From assembly GCA_003162555.1 (NCBI GenBank), contig PMNQ01000041.1, positions 1 through 17,589 of the forward strand: a stretch of DNA of 17,589 bases, read 5' to 3'. The translations under genes and the position numbers were made by a program. Below, in pieces: positions 7,425 to 14,057 of the stretch. Every line of letters starts with the position of its first letter. The first letter of the stretch is position 1. The stretch comes from Gammaproteobacteria bacterium (GTDB taxonomy: Bacteria; Pseudomonadota; Gammaproteobacteria; Steroidobacterales; Steroidobacteraceae). Under the pieces are notes generated by a model that worked only from the letters and a program-made list of their open reading frames with translations, was not told where the DNA came from and ran no database searches.

Positions 7425-8524
7425 GCTGCGCTCCACACGGCTGGAAGGTTCACTCCGGCGGCGCGCATGCGCGCCAGCTTGTAGCGCAGCGTGCGCGGGC
7501 TGATGCCGAGGCGTTCAGCCATGCGCTCGCGGATCCCATGATCGCGCCGCAGCGCATCGAGTATCAGTTCGTATTCGGTCGCCGCCAGCGCGCCGGCCAG
7601 ATCTGCGCCGGCGGCGCGCGCCCGCGCGGGTGCTGGTGTTGCGGCCAACGGATTTGCGGTCGCGGCGGCGGCAGGCGTGAGCTGCATTGATCCAACGGCG
7701 CCGAGCTGTTCAAAAGAGATGTGCGCGGCGCCGATCACGGCACCCTCGCACAGCACCAGCGCGCGCTGCATGACGTTGTCGAGTTCGCGCACGTTGCCCG
7801 GCCAGTCGTGCGCCAACAGGCGCTGGCCGGCCGCGGCGTCGAGCGCCGGTATGCGTTCGCCCGCCCGGCAGTGACTGGCCAGCAGGCGCATCGCCAACGG
7901 CAGTACGTCGGCGCGCCGCCCGCGCAATGGCGTCAGCGCCAGAGGAAATACGTTCAGGCGATAATACAGGTCTTCGCGAAATCGTCCGGCGGCGACATCC
8001 TCACGCAAGCGCCGGTTGGTGGTCGCCAGCACGCGCACGTCGAGTGCCAGTGGCAGTCGCGCGCCGAGCCGCTCGACCTCGTGTTCCTGCAGCACGCGCA
8101 GCAGCTTGGCCTGCAGCGCCAGCGGCATCTCCGAAATTTCATCGAGCAGCAACGTGCCGCCCTGCGCCTGTTCGAATTTGCCGGCGTGCGCGGCATGCGC
8201 GCCGGTGAAGGCGCCGCGCTCCCAGCCGAACAGGATCGCCTCCAGCATGTGCTCAGGGATGGCCGCGCAGTTGACGGCGACGAAGTCGCCATGCCGGCGC
8301 TGCGAATGACGGTGCATGTAGCGGGCGATGACTTCCTTGCCGGTGCCGGATTCGCCGCTGATCAGCACCGTGCAATCGCTTAGCGCGACGCGCCGCGCCA
8401 ACCCCAGAAGTTGCACCGACAGGGTGTCGCAGGCAACCGGATCAGCGGCGTCGCTGCAGCGCGCATCGGCGCGGGCAGTGCTGCTGCCGGCGGTCTCCTG
8501 CAAGGTCTCGATTGGTGTCGGCAT
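7421..8524 (-). CDS. FleR/FlrC-type sigma-54 activator lacking a receiver domain
   Basis: 367 residues. The AAA+ sigma-54 interaction domain starts by about residue 35 and has Walker A GESGTGKE (57-64), the sigma-54 contact loop GAFTGA (104-109), Walker B LLLDEISE (125-132), the arginine region GRFREDLYYRLNVFPL and WPGNVREL. After an Ala/Pro linker a Fis-type helix-turn-helix closes the protein (RMAERLGISPRTLRYKLARM). The AAA+ sequence (LEAILFGWERGAFTGA, RVLATTNRRL) and the place before fliE match FleR/FlrC, the second-tier activator of polar flagella. FleR is about 470 residues with an N-terminal receiver domain; here that domain is absent. An in-frame TGA 27 nt before the ATG shows no upstream extension. 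GAGGA precedes the ATG by about 5 nt. A FlrC orthologue is likely, but activation by phosphorylation cannot apply. Confidence 0.88.
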   Translation of the reverse strand: MPTPIETLQETAGSSTARADARCSDAADPVACDTLSVQLLGLARRVALSDCTVLISGESGTGKEVIARYMHRHSQRRHGDFVAVNCAAIPEHMLEAILFGWERGAFTGAHAAHAGKFEQAQGGTLLLDEISEMPLALQAKLLRVLQEHEVERLGARLPLALDVRVLATTNRRLREDVAAGRFREDLYYRLNVFPLALTPLRGRRADVLPLAMRLLASHCRAGERIPALDAAAGQRLLAHDWPGNVRELDNVMQRALVLCEGAVIGAAHISFEQLGAVGSMQLTPAAAATANPLAATPAPARARAAGADLAGALAATEYELILDALRRDHGIRERMAERLGISPRTLRYKLARMRAAGVNLPAVWSAA

Positions 8525-8567
8525 CGCTTCCTCGGCTGCTCTGTCGGATCAGTCCTGCAGGAGAAAT

Positions 8568-8583
8568 AGCAATTTGCGTGCCG
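8568..8583 (-). promoter_or_regulatory. Sigma-54 promoter of the fleR-type/fliE-K operon
   Basis: On the minus strand the site reads CGGCACGCAAATTGCT: the -24 GG and -12 GC are exactly 10 nt apart, and GGCACG-N4-TTGCT matches the sigma-54 consensus except for the first T. Predicted start is near 8557, about 33 nt before the ATG at 8524. In Pseudomonas the fleSR operon is a sigma-54/FleQ target, which this position reproduces. Confidence 0.8.
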
Positions 8584-8609
8584 GGCCGATTAGTGTGAGC
8601 TGCGTCTCA

Positions 8610-8627
8610 GCGGCAGGCACTTGCCGC
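8610..8627. repeat. Inverted repeat upstream of the sigma-54 promoter
   Basis: GCGGCA-N6-TGCCGC is a perfect 6-bp inverted repeat. It lies about 20 nt downstream of the fleQ-type stop and about 27 nt upstream of the -24 element. It has no T-tract after it, so it is a poor terminator; it could be an activator-binding site or the base of an mRNA hairpin. Confidence 0.45.
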
Positions 8628-8648
8628 CTGTCTGGCGAACGCTGGCCG

Positions 8649-9824
<1,176 letters not shown>

Positions 9825-9841
9825 CGAAAGCTCCCTGGCCA

Positions 9842-9855
9842 GCCCGCTTGCGGGC
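9842..9855. repeat. Short hairpin in the fleQ leader
   Basis: GCCCGC-TT-GCGGGC is a perfect 6-bp inverted repeat about 7 nt upstream of the GGGAG ribosome site of the fleQ-type gene. In RNA the stem would be 5 bp with a 4-nt loop. It could modulate translation or be residual; no T-tract follows. Confidence 0.4.
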
Positions 9856-9874
9856 GTGCAGAGAGATTATTCCG

Positions 9875-9890
9875 GTGTTATGGAAAACAC
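9875..9890. repeat. Inverted repeat upstream of fleQ, possible operator
   Basis: GTGTT-N6-AACAC is a perfect 5-bp inverted repeat in the 108-nt gap between the PilZ-like gene and the fleQ-type gene. Its half-site spacing (N6) is like that of many dimeric regulators. I could not find a convincing sigma-70 promoter next to it. Confidence 0.35.
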
Positions 9891-9932
9891 TGCGGATTAG
9901 GTCACGTCGAAATCGTGCGATGGCTCACAGAT

Positions 9933-10499
9933 TCAGGACTTGTTGCGGGATTTACGCGAACCGGCCACCTGCTTGCGATGCCGCAGGAAGCAAAGCTGCT
10001 GGATCAGGTCCGTGGCCGGCTGCGGCAGCTTGAGGAATTTCGCGCTCACCGCCCCGGCTTCACTGGCGGTGATCTCCGCGTACAGATCGAGCGTCTGCAT
10101 CAGCGCGCCGCGCAGGCGGATGTGCAGCAGCCCCATGCTGCCAACGCGCGGCGACGCACCGCGCGCCTGCCATGACGCGCCCAGCGCGTTGAACTGCACC
10201 GGCACCGCTTCGATCGCCGGCGCCTGGTTCACCAGTGTGCCGACCATCTGCAACAGCAGGTTGAGCTTGAAGTCGAGGCGCGCCAGTTCGCTGGCCATCG
10301 GGTGCTGGTCTTCGCCCTTGTCGCGCAACGGATGCTCTTCGACGGCGAGACAAGCCTGCAGCAGCAGCACATTGGCCTCTTCGAGCGTGCCGAGACGGAA
10401 TGTATCGAGCGGCTGCGCCAGCGGTTCCCAGCGCACCGGCAGTACGTCCTGGTAGGCGAGCTCGTTGTGCAGCACGACGGTGTCTACGCCTTCGTACAC
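9933..10499 (-). CDS. PilZ-like protein with degenerate c-di-GMP motif
   Basis: 188 residues, soluble. An N-terminal part (about 1-60) is followed by an amphipathic helix (ASELARLDFKLNLLLQMVGTL, in 69-89) and a predicted beta-barrel (about 98-178) ending in FLKLPQPATDLIQQLCFLRHR, which resembles the strand-plus-helix ending of PilZ domains. The helix plus barrel layout is like noncanonical PilZ proteins found in flagellar loci of xanthomonads. The c-di-GMP signature is not intact: no RxxxR is seen, and FNALGASWQ stands where D/NxSxxG is expected. The C-terminal tail is basic (GSRKSRNKS). The GTG start has AGGAG 7 nt upstream. It lies between fliS and fleQ, where fleP or fliT occurs in relatives, so a flagellar control or chaperone role is possible. 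Confidence 0.65.
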   Translation of the reverse strand: MYEGVDTVVLHNELAYQDVLPVRWEPLAQPLDTFRLGTLEEANVLLLQACLAVEEHPLRDKGEDQHPMASELARLDFKLNLLLQMVGTLVNQAPAIEAVPVQFNALGASWQARGASPRVGSMGLLHIRLRGALMQTLDLYAEITASEAGAVSAKFLKLPQPATDLIQQLCFLRHRKQVAGSRKSRNKS

Positions 10500-10592
10500 T
10501 TAAGGTCTCCTGCGATTTCGCGGCCAGCGCCGTCGGTTCCGGCAGAGGTCATTGTACGGAACTGGGCTCGCGCATGCAGCCCGCCGTCCGCT

Positions 10593-11021
10593 TCAGCCGC
10601 CGCGACCCGCTGCGGAGCGGACCTGGCTCACCTGCGGGCCGATGGCCACCCAGGCAGTGCGGATCTCGGCCAGTAGCGCGCTGACCTCGCGGATGTACTC
10701 GACGTTGTTGTCGGCGATGGCGCGCAGCAGCTGGCGCATCATGTAGTCGTACAGGTCGCTGAGGTTGTGCGCCAGTGGTCCGCCCTGTGTCAGGTTCAGG
10801 CTGCCGCGCAGTTCAGTGATGATGGTGATGCAGCTGTGCAGCACCTGCGATTTGCGCGCGATCTCGCCGCGCTCCAGAAAGCCCCGCGCCTGCGCCATGC
10901 GGTCGAGCGCACCGTCCATCAGCATCAGTACCAGCCGGTGCGGATCGTCGCAGGCGACGCCGCCGTGCACCGACACGCTCTGGTAGGCCCCGAGCTTCGC
11001 ATTCCTGTCGTAACCGCTCAC
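10593..11021 (-). CDS. fliS: Flagellin export chaperone FliS
   Basis: 142 residues, the normal size. Family features are the N-terminal GAYQSV (Tyr-containing cap helix), DPHRLVLMLMDGALDRMAQA, the conserved central helix KSQVLHSCITIITELRGSLN, and NLSDLYDYMMRQLLRA. FliS binds the flagellin C-terminus in the cytoplasm, stops premature polymerisation and hands flagellin to the export gate. It starts with GTG (11021), with GGGAG about 9 nt upstream. It is separated from fliD by 115 nt containing a sigma-28 promoter, so it can be made independently of fliD. No fliT follows. Confidence 0.95.
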   Translation of the reverse strand: MSGYDRNAKLGAYQSVSVHGGVACDDPHRLVLMLMDGALDRMAQARGFLERGEIARKSQVLHSCITIITELRGSLNLTQGGPLAHNLSDLYDYMMRQLLRAIADNNVEYIREVSALLAEIRTAWVAIGPQVSQVRSAAGRGG

Positions 11022-11054
11022 TGCGCGATGCTCCCGGGCAAACCCATGGAACAG

Positions 11055-11081
11055 TTAACGGCGTTGGGCGACTGAACTTGA
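11055..11081 (-). promoter_or_regulatory. Sigma-28 (FliA) promoter of fliS
   Basis: On the minus strand: TCAAGTTC, 11 nt, GCCGTTAA. The consensus is TAAAGTTT-N11-GCCGATAA, so the -10 matches 7 of 8 and the -35 matches 6 of 8 with exact spacing. Predicted start is near 11048, about 27 nt before the fliS GTG. This is the best sigma-28 match in the window. Confidence 0.8.
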
Positions 11082-11136
11082 GGCGTCGACTATGCGCCGC
11101 CAGCGCAGTGCCGGCGCGGCGCGGCGCGGGGGCCGG

Positions 11137-12558
11137 TCAGCCGTTCGCTTTGCCCTGCACCAGCGGCAGGCTGTTGATCGCCTGCGTGAGGTAGGCCGAG
11201 GTGGTCTGCAGCGTGGACAGCAACACGTTGAGCGCGGAATACTGTTGCGTGAGATTGCTGGTCAGCGCGTCCATCTGCTTGTTGAGCGCATTGGTCTGGG
11301 CGCTCAGCGCCTTGTTCTGCTTGACCAGCGTCTGGGCGCGGCTGTCGATCGTGCCGCCGCTCGCCAGCTGCTGCGAGAGCAGTTTGTCGAGCTGCGTGGC
11401 CACGCCGCTGGCGCCGCTGAACAGCTTGCTGACGGAGCTGAAATTGCCCGTCAGGGCAGTCTGCAGCTTGCTGGAATCGGCCGCCAGCGTGCCGTCCTTC
11501 TGCGTGGTGATGCCGATGCTGGCGAGCGTCGAATAGGCCGAACTGCCGTCCACCGTCTGCAGCACATGGCGGATCTGGGTCTGCACGCCGGTGAGCAGCG
11601 GATCGCCCAGCATCGGTCCGGCCGTGCTGCTGGCGGCATCGTAACTGCCGAGGCTCGCCACCGTCGACTGCAGCGTGTTGTACGCAGAGATGAAATTCTG
11701 GATGTTGGCGCTGACCGTGGTGGTGTCGTTGGCGACGCTGAGCGTCGCACCGGCGCCTGTGGACAAGCCGGTCAGCGTCAGCGACACACCACTGAGCGCG
11801 TCATTCACCGTGTTGCTGGTGCTGGTGTAGGCGACGCCGGCGACGCTGAAGGCGGCGTCCTGCGCCGCGGCGTTCTGCGTGTAGTTGCCGGTGTTGCCGG
11901 CCGCGTAGGTCAACGCCGCGAGGCCGCCCCCAACGTCTGTCTCTGTCACCTGGATTGAGTTCAACGCACCAGGCTGGTTCGACGAGAGCAACAGATGTGC
12001 GCCGTCAGTTCCCTGAATCACCGTCGCGGTAATGCCGGGATTGTCGGTCGCGGAATTGATCGCAGCGGCAACGTCCGCCACGGTGTTGTTGGTGGCGTCG
12101 AACGTCAGGTTGAAGCTATTGCTGCCGAGTTGCAGGTTCAGCGTGCCGGTGCCCACGGCAGCCGTGCTGCCGCCGACAAACGGACCGGACAACAACTGCT
12201 GCGCTGAAGCCAGCGCCGTGACAGTGATCGCGTAGTTTCCCGGGACCGAACCCGAGGCCGCGCTCGCCTGGAACACGGCCGGATCCGAACTGCTGGCGGT
12301 ATCGGCCGCGAAGGCGCTCGAGGTGCTGAGCGAGGCCAGCGAGGCCTGGAACACGCTGAGTGCGCTCTTCAGCGTGCCGACCGCGGAAATCCTGGTGGTG
12401 ACCGTCGAGGTCTGGCTCGCGATCTGCGCATCCTGCGGCGCGCGGGTTGCCGCGACCAGCTGCGAGACCAGGCCGGAAACATTGATGACCGAACCGCCGG
12501 CGCCGCTCGATGCGCTGCTGGCGGCAACTGATACGGTCGAGGGATCGCTGGTGGCCAT
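11137..12558 (-). CDS. fliD: Flagellar filament cap protein FliD
   Basis: 473 residues. The N-terminal FliD domain begins VINVSGLVSQLVAATRAPQD and continues with a coiled-coil helix (TRISAVGTLKSALSVFQASL). The middle is the variable Ser/Thr/Ala-rich beta region. The C-terminal domain has the family's IGITTQKDGTLAADSSKLQTAL, KLFSGASGVATQLDKLL and a long terminal coiled coil (SAQTNALNKQMDALTSNLTQ). FliD forms the cap at the filament tip that folds incoming flagellin. The ATG lacks a strong ribosome site (only GGCTGG a few nt upstream), and no sigma-28 or sigma-54 promoter is visible between it and the fliC terminator, so how it is expressed is unclear. Confidence 0.95.
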   Translation of the reverse strand: MATSDPSTVSVAASSASSGAGGSVINVSGLVSQLVAATRAPQDAQIASQTSTVTTRISAVGTLKSALSVFQASLASLSTSSAFAADTASSSDPAVFQASAASGSVPGNYAITVTALASAQQLLSGPFVGGSTAAVGTGTLNLQLGSNSFNLTFDATNNTVADVAAAINSATDNPGITATVIQGTDGAHLLLSSNQPGALNSIQVTETDVGGGLAALTYAAGNTGNYTQNAAAQDAAFSVAGVAYTSTSNTVNDALSGVSLTLTGLSTGAGATLSVANDTTTVSANIQNFISAYNTLQSTVASLGSYDAASSTAGPMLGDPLLTGVQTQIRHVLQTVDGSSAYSTLASIGITTQKDGTLAADSSKLQTALTGNFSSVSKLFSGASGVATQLDKLLSQQLASGGTIDSRAQTLVKQNKALSAQTNALNKQMDALTSNLTQQYSALNVLLSTLQTTSAYLTQAINSLPLVQGKANG

Positions 12559-12597
12559 CGCGCCAGCCTAGTCGCTTGACGCGGCGAGCAGCACTGC

Positions 12598-12636
12598 AAA
12601 AGCGCTGGGGGCGGAGACCTCGCGGCCTCCGCCCCC
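12598..12636 (-). terminator. Intrinsic terminator of fliC
   Basis: The arms at 12607-12619 and 12624-12636 form a 13-bp stem with one G-U pair, closed by a GCGA tetraloop (GNRA type). On the minus strand it is followed by AGCGC and then TTTT. It begins about 32 nt after the fliC stop. This is a textbook strong rho-independent terminator and should insulate the highly expressed flagellin gene from fliD. Confidence 0.92.
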
Positions 12637-12668
12637 AACCATTGCGGTCTGCTCTTGCCGTCGGCTCA

Positions 12669-13883
12669 TTAAGGGAGCTTCTGGAGGAGCGTCAGCACGT
12701 TCTGCGGCACCGTGTTGGCCTGGGCGACCATCGCCGTGCCAGCCTGCTGCAGAATCTGCGCCTTGGACAGATCCGAAGTCGCCTGCGCGAAGTTCGTATC
12801 TTCGATCTGGCTGCGCGCGGCGCTCAGGTTGGTCGCCGTGGTGTTGATGCCGGCGATCGCGGCCTGGAAGCGGTTCTGGTACGCGCCGAGCTGAGCGCCC
12901 GAGGCCACCACCTGCTGCAGGGCCGCATCGATCTGCGCCAGCACCAGGTTGGAACTATCAACCGAGGTCACGTTGGAGGTGTCGAGGAGGGTGCCCGCGG
13001 TCGTCACGGCGTTGGCCGTCGCGGCCGAGATGCCGAACTCGGTCACCGCAACCGGTGCGGCCGCTGTGGTGTTGTTCGCGTTGGCGGCGAAACCAAAGGT
13101 GCCGGCCACCGTCTGGCTGGTCGTGCTGCTGAGCACGATGCCCGTGCCGCCGGCATTGACCGTGGCGATCAGGCCACCGTCGGAGCTCGACAGCTGGTTG
13201 AAGGCGGCAGCGACGGTCTTCAGATCCGTGGCAGCGTTTCCCGTCATCGTGAACTCGGACGAGTTGAACACATTGGCGTTGGCGTCGGTGTAGCTGACGG
13301 TGTACTTGTCACCAGCCACCCACTCGCCGGCCGTCGTGGCCAAGGTGCCGCCCGCATCGGCGTACAGCTGACCGAGGTTCGAGGCACGCGCGTCGGCAAC
13401 CGAACCCACCGAGATGGTGTTGCCGGCGTTGGCACCGACCTGGAAGGTCGCGCCCTGGAAGCTGCCGTCGAGCAGGTTGACGCCGTTGAACGAGGCGGTC
13501 TGCGCCACGTTGCTGATGTCGGCCTTCAACTGCTGGAACTGCTGGTCGAGGTTAATGCGATCCTGCTTGCTGTTGGTCGCGTTGAGCGACTGCACCGCCA
13601 GGTCACGCATGGTCTGCAGGTCGCTGATGATCTCGGACAGCGAGCCGGAAGCGGTCTGGCTCAGCGAGACACCGTCAGCGGCATTGCGAGCGGCCTGGTT
13701 CAGGCCGTTGATCTGCGAAGTCATGCCCTGCACGATCGCATAGCCGGCCGAATCGTCGGCGGCCGTGTTGATGCGCAAGCCCGAGGACAGCTGTGCCAGC
13801 GCGGTCGACAGCTTCATCCCCGATTCCGCCAGATTGTTCTGGGCGTTGAGTGAATTGAGGTTCGTATTAAGGACGAGTGACAT
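12669..13883 (-). CDS. fliC: Flagellin FliC
   Basis: 404 residues. The N-terminal D0/D1 region is canonical: NTNLNSLNAQNNL, LSSGLRINTAADDSAGYAI, LSEIISDLQTMRDLAVQSLN. The C-terminal D1/D0 region also (LGAYQNRFQAAIAGI, ARSQIEDTNFAQATSDLSKA, VPQNVLTLLQKLP). Between about residues 150 and 290 lies a short variable surface domain, including a segment GEWVAGDKYTVSYTDANANV that resembles modules in FlgL and FlgK. Flagellin is exported and polymerises into the filament. The protein ends LQKLP rather than the common LL(R). The ATG has AGGAG about 10 nt upstream; a sigma-28 promoter and a long leader lie before it, and a strong terminator follows, so it is a single-gene unit. Confidence 0.97.
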   Translation of the reverse strand: MSLVLNTNLNSLNAQNNLAESGMKLSTALAQLSSGLRINTAADDSAGYAIVQGMTSQINGLNQAARNAADGVSLSQTASGSLSEIISDLQTMRDLAVQSLNATNSKQDRINLDQQFQQLKADISNVAQTASFNGVNLLDGSFQGATFQVGANAGNTISVGSVADARASNLGQLYADAGGTLATTAGEWVAGDKYTVSYTDANANVFNSSEFTMTGNAATDLKTVAAAFNQLSSSDGGLIATVNAGGTGIVLSSTTSQTVAGTFGFAANANNTTAAAPVAVTEFGISAATANAVTTAGTLLDTSNVTSVDSSNLVLAQIDAALQQVVASGAQLGAYQNRFQAAIAGINTTATNLSAARSQIEDTNFAQATSDLSKAQILQQAGTAMVAQANTVPQNVLTLLQKLP

Positions 13884-13978
13884 GGTCTGTTGCTCCTGAT
13901 GTTTAGCTCAGGCGCCGGACACCCGTCCGTCGCGCTGTGAGAACCGCCGTGGTCCAATCCACATCCGGTTCAGGTGCT

Positions 13979-14005
13979 GTATCGGTCTGCCCCGGGCGGA
14001 CTTGA
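13979..14005 (-). promoter_or_regulatory. Sigma-28 (FliA) promoter of fliC
   Basis: On the minus strand: TCAAGTCC at 14005-13998, 11 nt, ACCGATAC at 13986-13979, matching TAAAGTTT-N11-GCCGATAA with exact spacing. The predicted start is near 13972, so the leader before the ATG is about 90 nt. This is the longest intergenic stretch in the window (13884-14057) and it also carries an inverted repeat around the -35. Confidence 0.8.
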
Positions 14006-14016
14006 TGGCCGCCCGG
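13992..14016. repeat. Inverted repeat framing the fliC -35 element
   Basis: CCGGGCGG, 9 nt, CCGCCCGG: a perfect 8-bp inverted repeat about 40 nt after the flgL stop. The loop and the last bases of one arm contain the sigma-28 -35 TCAAGTCC. As RNA it could be a terminator stem for flgKL, but no T-tract follows on the minus strand. Confidence 0.6.
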
Positions 14017-14057
14017 CGCGTGGCTGCAGAAAATGTGACGGACTTCACTCTGGTGTC

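Noticed and set aside
7460..7475. Perfect 16-bp palindrome GGCGCGCATGCGCGCC in the end of the fleR-type gene
   Set aside because: It encodes Ala-Arg-Met-Arg-Ala in the DNA-binding domain and is readily explained by GC-rich codons.
10500..10592. Possible promoter (TACAAT) and weak hairpin GGGCT-N9-AGCCC between fliS and the PilZ-like gene
   Set aside because: The -35 at the right distance is poor (CTGCAT) and the hairpin has 5-bp arms with no T-tract; not enough to call either.
11095..11121. GC-rich inverted repeat after fliD (CGCCGC ... GCGGCG)
   Set aside because: Loop of 15 nt, no T-tract and surrounded by GCG repeats; not convincing as a terminator.
12540..12575. Possible sigma-28 site before fliD (TCAAGCGA)
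   Set aside because: With N11 spacing the -10 would be CGATGGCC, a poor match that falls on the fliD start codon, so transcription would begin inside the gene.
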